64,000 bases of DNA from a bacterium (GCA_029564595.1 JAKQPS010000157.1:5985-69984); one strand, 5' to 3'; positions 41,175-50,128 are shown, numbered from the stretch's first letter. Numbers and translations are program-made. The notes: generated from the letters alone by a model not told the origin.

Positions 41175-41708
41175 GTGAACAATGAAAATGACATAAATCA
41201 CACAACTGAAAAACTGAGGGAAGTGCAGGCGGAATTCGTCAACCCGTTTCTGAGCGCGGTCGGATATGCGCTGAAGACAATGGGCCGGGCTTCCGCCAAC
41301 AAGGGGATGGTCGCCCTCGAACGCGCCAACACCTTCAGGGGCGACGCTCAGATTCTCCTGCGCGTGGACGGCACGATCAAGGGCTTTGTCATCCTTGAAA
41401 TGCCGGAGGCGCTCGCCCGCAAATTCGTCTCTATCTTCCTTTTCGGTCTGCCGATAAAGGAGCTTGACGCTATGGCGAGGAACTCTCTGGAGGAATTCTC
41501 CATCAGGATTTCCGAGATGGCTCGCAGGCAGCTCATCGACAGAGGCTATCTTGCCAGCGTGTCGTCTTTCGTGAATTTTAACAAACCGCTCCATTTCTCA
41601 GGAGACAAGCAGTTTATAGTCGTCCCAATCGACACCGAACACGGCGATTTTAAAGTGTTTTTCAATGTGATGAAGGCGGAGCTGATGGATCAGGCGTCCG
41701 TCAATTGA
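41175..41708 (+). CDS. CheX/CheC-like chemotaxis phosphatase domain protein
   Basis: 177 residues. EFVNPFLSAVGYALKTMGRA at the N-terminus, a middle IKGFVILEMPEALARKFVSI and the helix MARNSLEEFSIRISEMARRQ resemble the CheX fold, which removes phosphate from CheY. In active CheX the helix has an E-x-x-N motif; here the Glu appears kept (LEEF) and the Asn position looks like Ile, so phosphatase activity is doubtful. The start is GTG at 41175 with a weak GGG site. No other chemotaxis genes are near. It may act on the adjacent response regulator's receiver; this is speculation. Confidence 0.6.
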   Translation: MNNENDINHTTEKLREVQAEFVNPFLSAVGYALKTMGRASANKGMVALERANTFRGDAQILLRVDGTIKGFVILEMPEALARKFVSIFLFGLPIKELDAMARNSLEEFSIRISEMARRQLIDRGYLASVSSFVNFNKPLHFSGDKQFIVVPIDTEHGDFKVFFNVMKAELMDQASVN

Positions 41709-41810
41709 TTCCCGTTCTATGCTGATATAGTATTTTCGCAGGCGGCGGCGTATGTTGCGAGATGTGTTTCGCGCGGCGTTGCGGCAAACCTTCGCGTTGC
41801 AGGGGGGGCG

Positions 41811-42800
41811 ATGAAAAAGAGGATGCGTCTGGGGATATTCGGAGCCGGAATGATGGCGCGCGCGCACCTTGAGGCTCTGCGCGGGGTTAATGAGGCTGAG
41901 GCGGCCGGAGTGTCTTGGGCCGGAGCGAAAAGCCTGAAAATGATTTCCGCCGAGTTCGGGGTCCCCGCTTTCTCCAAGCCGGATGAGTTGCTCGCGCGGG
42001 CGGACGCGGTGAGCGTCTGTCTGCCGACGTTTCTGCATGAAGAGGCGGCGGTCATGGCGGCTGCGGCGGGCAGGGATGTTCTATGCGAAAAACCTCTGGC
42101 CCTCGAAGAGGCGGCCGCAATAAGGATGATAAAGGCCTGCCGTCGCGCTGGAGTCAGGCTCATGACGGCGCATTGTCTGCGCTTCTGGCCGGAATACGCG
42201 TTTTTGAAAAGGGCTGTGGATAGCGGAGAGTTCGGCGCGGCGCTGGAGTTTCACGGGAGCAGGTTTAGCGCGGCTCCCGGATGGTCGTCGGGGAACTGGC
42301 TGTTGGAAGACTCGCTCAGCGGCGGGCCTGCCATTGACTTGCACATCCACGACGCCGACATGATTCTGCATCTTTTCGGGCCGCCGGAGTCGGCGCGATC
42401 GCGGTTGGTTTCCGCTCCCGGCGAGAAGTCGGTTCACACCGAATTCACGTATCCGAACGGGCCTGTGGCGCGCGCGGACGCCGGATGGTTTTTCGGCTCC
42501 TATCCGTTCAGGATGGGATACAGAGCGGTGTTCGAGCGGGCGGTTGTCGAGTATGACTCGGCGGCGGAGAAGACGCTCAAGATTTGGACACCGGCGGGCG
42601 GCCCGCCTCGCGCCCCTAAACTTACAAAGACGGACGGATATCGGGAGCAGATAAGGTACTTCGCGCGTTGCGCTTCAAAGGGTTGCGAGCCGGAGATGAG
42701 CGACGGGCAGGCGGGCTTGGCCGCGCTGCGCCTTGTGAGAAACGCCCTGCGGTCGTCCGAGACCGGGCGCGCCGTCCGCTATCGTCCGCCCAGCGTCTGA
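41811..42800 (+). CDS. Gfo/Idh/MocA-family oxidoreductase
   Basis: 329 residues. The Rossmann fold is LGIFGAGMMARAHLEAL, followed by VSVCLPTFLHEEAAVMAAAA and the family lysine in DVLCEKPLALE. The substrate domain has GGPAIDLHIHDADMILHLFG, where the His/Asp pair is usually catalytic. Members oxidise or reduce sugars such as inositol, glucose-fructose or UDP-sugars with NAD(P). The substrate cannot be read. GGGGG lies seven bases before the ATG. It converges on the AOR gene with only 18 bases between. Confidence 0.9.
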   Translation: MKKRMRLGIFGAGMMARAHLEALRGVNEAEAAGVSWAGAKSLKMISAEFGVPAFSKPDELLARADAVSVCLPTFLHEEAAVMAAAAGRDVLCEKPLALEEAAAIRMIKACRRAGVRLMTAHCLRFWPEYAFLKRAVDSGEFGAALEFHGSRFSAAPGWSSGNWLLEDSLSGGPAIDLHIHDADMILHLFGPPESARSRLVSAPGEKSVHTEFTYPNGPVARADAGWFFGSYPFRMGYRAVFERAVVEYDSAAEKTLKIWTPAGGPPRAPKLTKTDGYREQIRYFARCASKGCEPEMSDGQAGLAALRLVRNALRSSETGRAVRYRPPSV

Positions 42801-42818
42801 CTCGCCTTCGGCGGTTGG

Positions 42819-44534
42819 CTACAGATTGAAATCCATGTCTTTCAACAGTTCTTCCGGAACATCGAAAACCCTGCCGAAGGGCGGCAGCGGCTCGGTTCTG
42901 AAAAAGTCGGGCAGCCTGTCCGCCTCGGCGGATATGCCCGCGTCCCTGTTGAATTTCTTCTCAATGTTCAGAGTAGACACGCCTATGTCTATGACATCGG
43001 CTTTTGTAAGGCTCCAACCGTAGAGCGAGTTGAGAAGGCCGGCCGTGCGCTCCATGTTGGCGGCGTCCGGGCCGACGAAGAAGCAGTAGCCCATGCTGTC
43101 GACAACCGTGATCATAATCTGAAGATCGCGGGAAAGCTCGTGCTGGCCTTCGGCTTCGGTGAGTTCGAAGGATTTTGACGGGTCGAGTCCGATGCGGCCG
43201 GGGATAGCCGGGCCGCTGGTGTGGTCGGCTCCCATAGGCGATGTCGCGTAAGAGCAACCCATTCCTTTGAACGTGCGCGGGTCGTATGCGACGGTGGCCT
43301 GCCCCTTGACTGCCGGGACGCGGCGCGCGCCGAGGGCCTTGCCTACCGCCGCCGCTCCGCTTCCTATCAGCTTTCCGTCGGGGCTTCCCGCGCGGACTTC
43401 TTCCAGCAGGCGGAGCGCCGCTTCGGCGTCTCCCCACGGCAGCATGCCGTTCTCCATCGCGATACCGAGAGCCACGCCTGTGTCTATGGTGTCCAGCCCG
43501 AGGTCGTCCAGCAGGAAGTCGAAACGCGCGAGCGCGTCTAGATCTCCGATGTCCAGATTCGGGCCGACCAGAACCATCGTCTCGTATTCTAAGCTGGACG
43601 TGACGTATTCGCCGTCTTTCGAGACGTAAATGTTGGAGCATCTGATAACGCATCCCGGATGGCAGGGGGCGGAAGGGGTTCCGCCGCGCTCGACAATGGT
43701 CTCGTAGAGTTTTTCGCCGCTGACGTCCGCGGCGCGCTCGAAGCTGCCCGAAGAGTAGTTGCGGGTCGGCAATCCGCCCATTTTGTTCGCCGCCGTCACC
43801 ATCGCAGCGGTTCCGTACTTCGTCAGCCCGGCTTTGGCGGAGATGAGCTGTTTGGCGAATTCTTTCGAAATCCTTTTGAACTCTCCGGCGTCCGAATAAT
43901 CCGGGGAAGCGGCAGGGAATGGGAGTATCACGACAGCTTTGACGCCTTTGGAGCCGAGGACGGCTCCGAGGCCTCCCCTGCCCGCCGCGCGGGAGGGGCG
44001 GCCCGCCATGTCAGAACTTTGAATCGACGCCGCCGCCAGCCTCTGTTCGCCTGCCGGGCCGATGCAGAGGACGGCTGCTTTGTCGCCGTGCAATGCGCGC
44101 AATTTCTCCGCTGTTTCGTATGTGCCGAGACCTCTGAGATAGGAGGCGTCTTCCAACCTCGCGCCGCCGGGGGCGATTACGATTGTTTTTAGCGCGAAAG
44201 AGTCCGACGGCGCGCCCTCGATGACGATAGCCCTTATTCCCGCGCGCGCCAGATTTGCTCCGGCGACGCCCCCAACGTTGCTTTCCTTAATGCCTCCCGT
44301 GAGCGGGCTTTTAGCGCCTATCGAAATTCTTCCGGAACACGGAGCCGTCGTCCCCGTAAGAAGTCCGGTGGCAATAATAAGTTTGTTTTCAGGGCCTAGC
44401 GGGTCGCATATCGCCGGTATCTCGTCGGCGATTATGCGGGAAGTTAGCGCCCGGCCTCCGTACTTCAGATATTTTTCCGGCGTCGGCGAGACCGATACAG
44501 CGCCGTCGGCGATATTTACTCGCAGAAAATCCAT
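42819..44534 (-). CDS. Tungsten-type aldehyde:ferredoxin oxidoreductase
   Basis: 571 residues. AOR oxidises aldehydes to acids (or the reverse) with a tungstopterin and a 4Fe-4S cluster. The N-terminal domain has YLKYGGRALTSRIIADEI, ATGLLTGTTAPCSGRISIGA and SNVGGVAGANLARAG, typical of the family's pterin-binding regions. Cluster cysteines are in APCHPGCVIRC (Cys-x3-Cys-x3-Cys) with a later Cys expected near YCFFVGP. FLLDDLGLDTIDTGVALGIA is the second pterin motif. The ATG at 44534 has AAAGGCGG upstream and begins a normal AOR N-terminus; the frame extends further but overlaps the upstream gene. It is oxygen-sensitive in known cases, which points to anaerobic life. Confidence 0.92.
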   Translation of the reverse strand: MDFLRVNIADGAVSVSPTPEKYLKYGGRALTSRIIADEIPAICDPLGPENKLIIATGLLTGTTAPCSGRISIGAKSPLTGGIKESNVGGVAGANLARAGIRAIVIEGAPSDSFALKTIVIAPGGARLEDASYLRGLGTYETAEKLRALHGDKAAVLCIGPAGEQRLAAASIQSSDMAGRPSRAAGRGGLGAVLGSKGVKAVVILPFPAASPDYSDAGEFKRISKEFAKQLISAKAGLTKYGTAAMVTAANKMGGLPTRNYSSGSFERAADVSGEKLYETIVERGGTPSAPCHPGCVIRCSNIYVSKDGEYVTSSLEYETMVLVGPNLDIGDLDALARFDFLLDDLGLDTIDTGVALGIAMENGMLPWGDAEAALRLLEEVRAGSPDGKLIGSGAAAVGKALGARRVPAVKGQATVAYDPRTFKGMGCSYATSPMGADHTSGPAIPGRIGLDPSKSFELTEAEGQHELSRDLQIMITVVDSMGYCFFVGPDAANMERTAGLLNSLYGWSLTKADVIDIGVSTLNIEKKFNRDAGISAEADRLPDFFRTEPLPPFGRVFDVPEELLKDMDFNL

Positions 44535-44577
44535 GTCTGACAACCGCCTTTCATAGCGGAAATATGCGCGCCTTATT

Positions 44578-45807
44578 TCACTCGAATACTTTCTCATCCG
44601 TCAGGTGAGAGTTGACAGCGTCTTCTTCTACGTCGCGCCCTGCGGGGCCGGATTTCTCAAGCTCTTTATAATATTCGTGCTGAATGAGCGCGTTCATTAT
44701 CTGGTTCGTGCCCGTCCATATCATGGCGAGCCGCGAATCGCGAAGCAGCCTCTCGATGGGATAGACGTTCGTGTAGCCTATGCCGCCCATAATCTGCATG
44801 GAGTTGTTGATGGCCAGCCAAGAGTTCTCCGTGCCGACCTTTTTCGCCTCTGAGACGAGCCTGCGGGCGTCCTGTCCGGAATCGACTTTTCGGGCAGCGG
44901 CGTACACCAATCCGCGCGCCGCGTCGAGAGCGGACAGTGAATCGGCCAGCATGAAATTGACCGCCTGAAACTTCATGATTGCGCGCCCGAAGGCTTTGCG
45001 CTGAGTGGAGTACCGCGCCGCCACTTCGACGCACGCGCGCCCAGTGCCGACCGCTCCGGCGGCGCTCGTCAGCCGCTCCGGTATCATCATCTTGTTGAAT
45101 ATCATTCCGCCGCCGTTGAGCGGGCCGACCAAGTTCTCGGCGGGCACTTTCACGTCCTTGAAAATTATCCTGCCCGTACCGCTTCCCCTGCTGCCCATCA
45201 ATCCGTACACTTCCTGCACCTCGACCCCGAAGTCCCGCTCGACTATGAAGACGCTTATCGATTCGTGCGCCGGAGCGTCGAACGCCGTCCTAACGTAAAC
45301 GAGGAAATAGTCCGCTCCTTTTGCGCCGACTATGAATCTTTTCTGACCGTTGAGAATGTAATAGTCGCCTTTCTTTTCCGCTTTAGTGGTCGCGCCGAAG
45401 AAGTCTGAGCCTCCGCGCGGCTCGGTGAGAGCCTCGGCGCATATCATCTTGCCGGCGAGCGTCGGCTTGAGATATTTCTCTTTCTGGGCGTCCGTGCCGA
45501 ACAGCGCGATGGCGTCCCCGATGATGCTCGGAAGCGAATAGAGGCAGGCCAGAGAAGTGCCCAGAGTCCCGAACTCTTCGAGAACGGCCACTTCCGCGCT
45601 CCAGCCCAGACCCCTGCCTCCCCATTCCTTCGGGAACCGCAGGCCGAGCAGGTTTGCTGCGCCAAGTTTCTGGACATATTCGTAAGGATACTCTATCTCG
45701 TCGCGGTCCATCGATTTGAGAAGCTCGTTGGGGACCTCTTTCTTTATAAAATCCACAGCTTCCTGCCGCAGTTTTTTCTCCTCGTCGTTAAGCATGAAAT
45801 CGAACAT
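44578..45807 (-). CDS. Acyl-CoA dehydrogenase
   Basis: 409 residues. The flavoenzyme makes a 2,3-enoyl-CoA. [60 protein letters not shown], then [20 protein letters not shown] and [20 protein letters not shown] are the family blocks. The catalytic base is usually a Glu in the late segment; here the stretch reads [20 protein letters not shown], so the Glu may be absent at the normal site and should be checked. GGGAGGCGG precedes the ATG. It is followed by AOR after 43 bases; together they could process acyl-CoA and aldehydes in amino-acid or fatty-acid breakdown. Confidence 0.92.
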   Translation of the reverse strand: MFDFMLNDEEKKLRQEAVDFIKKEVPNELLKSMDRDEIEYPYEYVQKLGAANLLGLRFPKEWGGRGLGWSAEVAVLEEFGTLGTSLACLYSLPSIIGDAIALFGTDAQKEKYLKPTLAGKMICAEALTEPRGGSDFFGATTKAEKKGDYYILNGQKRFIVGAKGADYFLVYVRTAFDAPAHESISVFIVERDFGVEVQEVYGLMGSRGSGTGRIIFKDVKVPAENLVGPLNGGGMIFNKMMIPERLTSAAGAVGTGRACVEVAARYSTQRKAFGRAIMKFQAVNFMLADSLSALDAARGLVYAAARKVDSGQDARRLVSEAKKVGTENSWLAINNSMQIMGGIGYTNVYPIERLLRDSRLAMIWTGTNQIMNALIQHEYYKELEKSGPAGRDVEEDAVNSHLTDEKVFE

Positions 45808-45838
45808 GGCTCTCCGCCTCCCTTTATTTGTCGAGCTT

Positions 45839-45867
45839 ATTATATAACGACAGCCTTTAATAAACGA
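45839..45867 (-). promoter_or_regulatory. Putative promoter of the acyl-CoA dehydrogenase-AOR pair
   Basis: On the minus strand TATAAT lies at 45844-45839. The 17-base-spaced -35 position (45867-45862) reads TCGTTT, which is weak. The transcript would start near 45832, 25 bases before the ATG. Confidence 0.4.
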
Positions 45868-45878
45868 GAAGGAAGTTG

Positions 45879-46097
45879 TTGAACCCGGATTCTCCGATAG
45901 AGCCGGTGAACCGGGCCGATTGTTTATAGCGGCGAACTTCTTTGTTGCTGTCGTTGCCGTAGCATTTCGAGCCTAATTTATCACATATCGCGGCGGGAAT
46001 CGGAGTTCCTGCTACACAAAAAATGCGCCTTGTGTCTAGCATTTTATCAGTTATGAACAATCGCTCCTGAGTCCTAAAGATGGATTCGGACTGAAAC
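45879..46097 (+). repeat. Dispersed repeat element with imperfect terminal inverted repeats, copy A
   Basis: The element runs from TTGAACCCGGATTCTCCG to GGATTCGGACTGAAAC. Compared with the reverse complement of 62401-62591 it shares, in the same order, CCCGGATTC, ATAGAGCCG, GAACCGGG, ATAGCGGCGAACT, CGTTGCCG, AAATGCGCCTTG, TGAACAATCGCT and CCTAA-GA-GGATTCGG. The two ends are imperfect inverted repeats of each other. AAATGC and GCATTT (46021-46026, 46039-46044) form an internal hairpin that both full copies keep. It has no ORF. It is about 28 bp longer than copy B, mainly in the middle. Confidence 0.85.
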
Positions 46098-46104
46098 AAA
46101 AAGC

Positions 46105-46141
46105 AAAAAAAGCGCCATTTTTTCGTTTTTGGGCGTTTTTT
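46105..46141. terminator. A-tract/T-tract hairpin
   Basis: A6 plus CGCC (46113-46116) can pair with GGCG (46132-46135) plus T6, with one bulged G. The GC stem is only four pairs. The T-run on both strands would allow bidirectional termination at the island edge. Confidence 0.35.
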
Positions 46142-46207
46142 AAAAAATCCCAAAAATAAGTTTTGGCTTTATTGCTCGAATATTTTTTCAAAAAGGCCCT
46201 TAGGTAG

Positions 46208-46236
46208 TTTAAAACTTTTTTACTCTTTTCTATAAT
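46208..46236 (+). promoter_or_regulatory. Promoter for the island genes
   Basis: TATAAT at 46231-46236 is perfect; TTTAAA at 46208-46213, 17 bases upstream, is a weak -35. The leader to the ATG is about 65 bases. Confidence 0.5.
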
Positions 46237-46305
46237 AGTAATATTTCGGCATATAAAAAACAGTTTTTTTTGTCAAGATGTGAATAAAACAATGGAGGCA
46301 TTATC

Positions 46306-46974
46306 ATGGCAAAACTGGGAAAAAATGACTTGGAAAAAATTATGAAATCATTATCAAAGAGAAGGCCCGTATTCCATAGAGAAGCAGATTTTCAACACGA
46401 ACTTGCATTTGAATTGCGTGAACATTTTAAAGATGCAAGTATCCGTTTGGAATATCCCCAAAAGCCAATTAAAGAGAAGCCAATTGAAGAGAAAGGTGAA
46501 AAGAGGAAATATATAGACATAGTTGTTTTGTTTAAGGATGAAAAAATTGGCATAGAAGTAAAGTATTTATTAAAAGGAATGAACAAAAACAAATTAGCTC
46601 AACCGATCTATGATGATCATGACTGCACTAAAAAACCTGAACCTTTCTACGTTTCAGGACAAGGAGGGCAGAATAAGAGAGGCTATGCATTTGTTGAAGA
46701 CATCCACAAATTAGAAAATGCAGTATGCTCTTATGGTTATTTGATAATACTTACAAATGACGCAATATATAGTAAAAAAGCTAGAAATAAAAATGCTAAA
46801 TGCGCAAAATACAGATTCCATGAAGAAGCTGTGCTTGAAGGTACATTTAACTATGGGAGTCAAGCAATTACATTAGTAAGAGAATATAAAGACTTCAAAT
46901 GGGAAGAATACAATGCAAAAGACAGCAAATTTGAAGATTTCAAATACCTTATTGTCCCAATAGGCAAAAAATAG
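46306..46974 (+). CDS. PD-(D/E)XK-like nuclease-fold protein, unknown family
   Basis: 222 residues. KRKYIDIVVLFKDEKIGIEVKYL holds the pattern I associate with restriction-type nucleases: Asp71 at the start of a hydrophobic strand, then Glu84-Val-Lys86 at the end of the next. An upstream Glu32 (QHELAFEL) sits in a helix as in many members. The remainder (HDCTKKPEPFYVSGQGGQNK, then SYGYLIILTNDAIYSK) could hold the rest of the core. It has no methyltransferase partner, so it is not a classical restriction system. GGAGG lies seven bases before the ATG. The nuclease call rests on one motif. Confidence 0.55.
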   Translation: MAKLGKNDLEKIMKSLSKRRPVFHREADFQHELAFELREHFKDASIRLEYPQKPIKEKPIEEKGEKRKYIDIVVLFKDEKIGIEVKYLLKGMNKNKLAQPIYDDHDCTKKPEPFYVSGQGGQNKRGYAFVEDIHKLENAVCSYGYLIILTNDAIYSKKARNKNAKCAKYRFHEEAVLEGTFNYGSQAITLVREYKDFKWEEYNAKDSKFEDFKYLIVPIGKK

Positions 46975-47022
46975 CATTAAAAGCATCGCGATAATTCGAT
47001 TCTAAAACCCATCGGCAATCTT

Positions 47023-47037
47023 GTCACACCCTGTGAC
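47023..47037. promoter_or_regulatory. 15-bp palindrome upstream of the DUF932 gene
   Basis: GTCACA, CCC, TGTGAC is a perfect six-base inverted repeat, 33 bases before the ATG at 47071. It may bind a repressor or form a small hairpin. Confidence 0.4.
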
Positions 47038-47070
47038 TATTATTTCTATTGGAGCAAAGGAGCCTTTAAT

Positions 47071-47988
47071 ATGCACAATACGCTTGAAAAGCTAGTGGAG
47101 GAACTCAGGTTTTATGATGCGAGAAAAAAAGATGTGTCGGCGATTTCGAATGCAATAATGTTTGAAAGGGGAGAATTCATTTTCAAAGGGCGGCAAATCA
47201 GCGTTGCCGACACCGCGCTGAGACAACTGCTTGGCTATTGCGGAATCCCTCCGAAGTTTTTTAAAGAGACGCTTTCCGACTCAGAAAAGACTCTTTTGTT
47301 TAACAGGCTCTACAGAAAAAAAGACGGCAACGCGATGCGGATGTATAGGTTCGATTGCGACGAACTTTACGGCGTGGTCAGCGACAGATACAGAAAGATT
47401 GACAACATCGAGTTGATTCCTGTTCTGGAAGGAATGGCGGGAAAGGGTATAGCTATGGAGGCTGTCAACATAACGCTCAATCCTGACCATACAAAGATTA
47501 GGCTTGTTCCATTGGATTATTATCATGGAGAAACTGCGCCGATGATAGAATTCACTAATAGCGAAAACGGTCTTGGCTCAATGAAAGTATGGGCCGGTGT
47601 TTATCGTGCAGTGTGCTCTAACGGCTTAATGGTCGAGATAGAAAGCCACACACGTACGAAATGGCGGCATTTATGCAATACAATTTTTGATTTGCCGGAT
47701 TTTAACGCTGTTCTTTCTGTGTCCATTGATTACATGAAACGACTTGATAATTCAAAAGTCGTCTATCTCGGCGCGAAGGATAAAGAAAAGCATTTGCGCA
47801 GTGTTTTCTCGGAATTCGGAAAAGACGCGGCAGACAAAGTGGTTGAAGTAGCGCGAAGCGAATACAGGAACGGCGAGACACTACATGATGTGGTTAACTC
47901 GATTACACGCGCGGCGCAGCATTATCAGTCAAGACAACGCACTGAAATGGAGCGTTTTGCTACGACAATACTTGACTCGAGAAACTGA
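47071..47988 (+). CDS. DUF932 family protein
   Basis: 305 residues. The stretches YGVVSDRYRKIDNIELIPVL, then IEFTNSENGLGSMKVWAGVY and RAVCSNGLMVEIESHTRTKW match the conserved blocks I know from DUF932 proteins, which are common on phages, plasmids and integrated islands and whose function is undetermined. AAAGGAG lies eight bases upstream of the ATG. The DnaB-like gene begins 39 bases after its stop, suggesting co-expression. The codon use is intermediate between core genes and the rest of the island. A DNA-related role in the island's replication or defence is plausible only. Confidence 0.7.
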   Translation: MHNTLEKLVEELRFYDARKKDVSAISNAIMFERGEFIFKGRQISVADTALRQLLGYCGIPPKFFKETLSDSEKTLLFNRLYRKKDGNAMRMYRFDCDELYGVVSDRYRKIDNIELIPVLEGMAGKGIAMEAVNITLNPDHTKIRLVPLDYYHGETAPMIEFTNSENGLGSMKVWAGVYRAVCSNGLMVEIESHTRTKWRHLCNTIFDLPDFNAVLSVSIDYMKRLDNSKVVYLGAKDKEKHLRSVFSEFGKDAADKVVEVARSEYRNGETLHDVVNSITRAAQHYQSRQRTEMERFATTILDSRN

Positions 47989-48027
47989 TAATATTTGATC
48001 ATAGTAAAATACATTGAGGGAGATAAT

Positions 48028-48981
48028 ATGATGATAGAGAATTGGCGCATGAGAAAGAAGCAAACAATAGCCGTCAATGGTTTAATTGAAGAAATACTAG
48101 CAGCGGTATTAAACAGTGATGATGTGGGAAGTATTAAAAAGGCAAATGAGACTGAATCAGATGATCGCAATATCAATATAATTGAAACAGGGTTTCCTGA
48201 ATTAGATAAAGCATCCGTCGTCCTAAAACCATCCAACCTTGTTCTTATTGCTGCGAAGAACGGAATGAAAGCGACGAGTCTTGCGCTGTCAATAGCAAAA
48301 CACATTGCGATAGAGCAAAATAGACGAATAGGGATTATCTGCCTAAAAGAAACCCCTGAAATGATTGCTGTCCGACTATTATGCAATATCGCAGACGTTA
48401 ATCCGACAAGCGTAATGCATGGGTGGCTAAGCACAGAAGAATATTATGATATAGAAAAAGCAATGAACGCCTTAAATAACGCATCGATAAACATATCGAC
48501 AGTATCTATTAATAGCAACATATTAATAAATGCAACAAAAAACTTAAAAAAACAACATGATGTTGAGTGCATCGTTTTAGAAGCCTCGCGAATTTCAGCA
48601 AGACGTTGTATGCCGATAATGAAAGCAATGAAAGAAGTAGCAGAGATAGACGATATACCGATCATGGTGGCCATGCGTCTGCCTGCAAATAAGAAGAGTG
48701 GCAAAAGGAAAAGAGCTTACATAGAAGACACAAGTAAATGGCAAACCATACTCGATATAGCTGATCTCTTTATGTCCGTTTACTGCGAAGATCGTATCCA
48801 CTTGTTGAAAGCAGATGCAAATTACAATATTTTGGCTATACAAGAAGCCGAGATGACGGAACTGAGAGTAAAAGCCAAAATTGCTATAAATAAGAACGGA
48901 AGCGATTGCGAAGTAACGACTAATTTAGCTTATAATCACAATTTCGAACGTTTTGAAAGATATTACGCGACTAATGACTAG
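48028..48981 (+). CDS. DnaB/RecA-fold protein with a degenerate ATP-binding site
   Basis: 317 residues from ATG 48028 (GGGAG five bases upstream; an earlier TTG has no site). IIETGFPELDKASVVLKPSN, then LVLIAAKNGMKATSLALSIA line up with replicative helicase DnaB (TGF-LD..., IAARPSMGKT). The G-K of Walker A are replaced by Lys81-Ala82, and the Walker B aspartate by Glu in CIVLEASRI. ATP hydrolysis as in DnaB therefore looks impossible. The N-terminal DnaB domain is absent. It may be a structural decoy, a loader partner, or a sensor of replicative helicase in an island or phage conflict. The sequence is AT-rich. Confidence 0.65.
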   Translation: MMIENWRMRKKQTIAVNGLIEEILAAVLNSDDVGSIKKANETESDDRNINIIETGFPELDKASVVLKPSNLVLIAAKNGMKATSLALSIAKHIAIEQNRRIGIICLKETPEMIAVRLLCNIADVNPTSVMHGWLSTEEYYDIEKAMNALNNASINISTVSINSNILINATKNLKKQHDVECIVLEASRISARRCMPIMKAMKEVAEIDDIPIMVAMRLPANKKSGKRKRAYIEDTSKWQTILDIADLFMSVYCEDRIHLLKADANYNILAIQEAEMTELRVKAKIAINKNGSDCEVTTNLAYNHNFERFERYYATND

Positions 48982-49149
48982 CAATATAAGCGCAATAACG
49001 AAGGCAATGTCGAGGCATGTAAAGTAAAATGATTACTGTATGACGTGAAATACAATTGTTAGATGCGCAACCGTATTTAATATCTATTGCGAATGTAACT
49101 GCAAAGCTAACTATTCAATTTGGCCATTATTTGGCAGACAGGAGACTGT

Positions 49150-49917
49150 ATGCAAAACACAGATTACATGTATCATGTGGATTATGCTCATGAATGTATT
49201 GAGAATGAACTGTACGAAGAAGCACTTAAACATTTATATCTTGTCTTGGAAATTGAACCGTCGTGTAAATATGCATACTTATCCATCGGCAATATATATG
49301 GAATACAGAAGGAGTATGATAAGGCATTGGGTATATTTAAACAAGCGCTGGAGATGGATCCGCATGACGCATTAGCTTATGTCGGATTAGGAATACTGCA
49401 CGAAAGGATGAATAAAACCGAAAGAGCAAAAAAATATTATGCTCAAGCTATGCTTGTGGACAGAAGCTGTTCATATGCAATTATGTTATATGGCGACGTA
49501 TGCGTGATGCTTGATCAAATCAATGAAGCGATAAATGCTTACAAGAAAGTGATTGAGATCGACAATACTGACATAGATGCGTATGCAACACTAGCTTCTG
49601 TATCCCGCAAATACGGCTACATAGAATTAGCTGAAAAAACAAGCAAAGAGCTATTGGAATTAACCCCTATTGATGCTAGTGACTATATTGATATGGGAAA
49701 TTGTTGTTTAGATTTGGAAGATTATAGAAAGGCTATAACATATTTTGATAAAACGCTCGAAATGAAACCACATGAATCATCAGCTTATTACAATCTAACT
49801 ATTGCGTATCTCGAAATAGGAGAAAAGGCCGCTGCATGGGATTGTCACAGGAGATCGCTATTCATTGATAGAGAATTGGCGAAAGAGATAAAAGAATTAA
49901 TTCGAAAATATCGTTAG
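49150..49917 (+). CDS. TPR-repeat protein
   Basis: 255 residues composed of about seven 34-residue tetratricopeptide units, for example EEALKHLYLVLEIEPSCKYA, DKALGIFKQALEMDPHDALA and RKAITYFDKTLEMKPHESSA. TPRs make protein-binding superhelices. There is no signal peptide, so the protein is cytoplasmic. The start at ATG 49150 has GGAG five bases upstream and is preferred to an in-frame TTG at 49120. It is the last gene of the AT-rich island; a scaffold for the DnaB-like or nuclease-like protein is possible but unproven. Confidence 0.85.
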   Translation: MQNTDYMYHVDYAHECIENELYEEALKHLYLVLEIEPSCKYAYLSIGNIYGIQKEYDKALGIFKQALEMDPHDALAYVGLGILHERMNKTERAKKYYAQAMLVDRSCSYAIMLYGDVCVMLDQINEAINAYKKVIEIDNTDIDAYATLASVSRKYGYIELAEKTSKELLELTPIDASDYIDMGNCCLDLEDYRKAITYFDKTLEMKPHESSAYYNLTIAYLEIGEKAAAWDCHRRSLFIDRELAKEIKELIRKYR

Positions 49918-50099
49918 TGGCGCGTGTAAGAATGAAGCAAATATGCGAAGAATATTAAAAGCAAGAAAACATTTGGCATCATATTTCGCGCGACGCTATA
50001 AGTTGCCAATTAATTGCTGGCACGACTGAGAGAGACGAAGAAATATGAGCCAAGTAAATTATCACAATTTGCTTTAGCCGCAGAATTAGCTTGATAGAG

Positions 50100-50128
50100 T
50101 TGTAATTATGATTAGTGGTAATTATTAT
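50100..50128 (+). promoter_or_regulatory. Promoter of the pcrA-yjbQ pair
   Basis: TTGTAA at 50100-50105, 17-base spacer, TATTAT at 50123-50128. Transcription near 50135 gives about a 29-base leader to ATG 50164. The rest of 49918-50099 has no recognisable gene. Confidence 0.45.

Larger units (their letters stand above)
45808..46305. other. Gene-free boundary between core genes and the AT-rich island
   Basis: 498 bases. It contains the acyl-CoA dehydrogenase promoter region, the 219-bp repeat copy A (45879-46097), a terminator-like hairpin (46105-46141) and TATAAT at 46231. Composition shifts sharply toward A+T after about 46090. No gene is visible on either strand. Confidence 0.6.
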
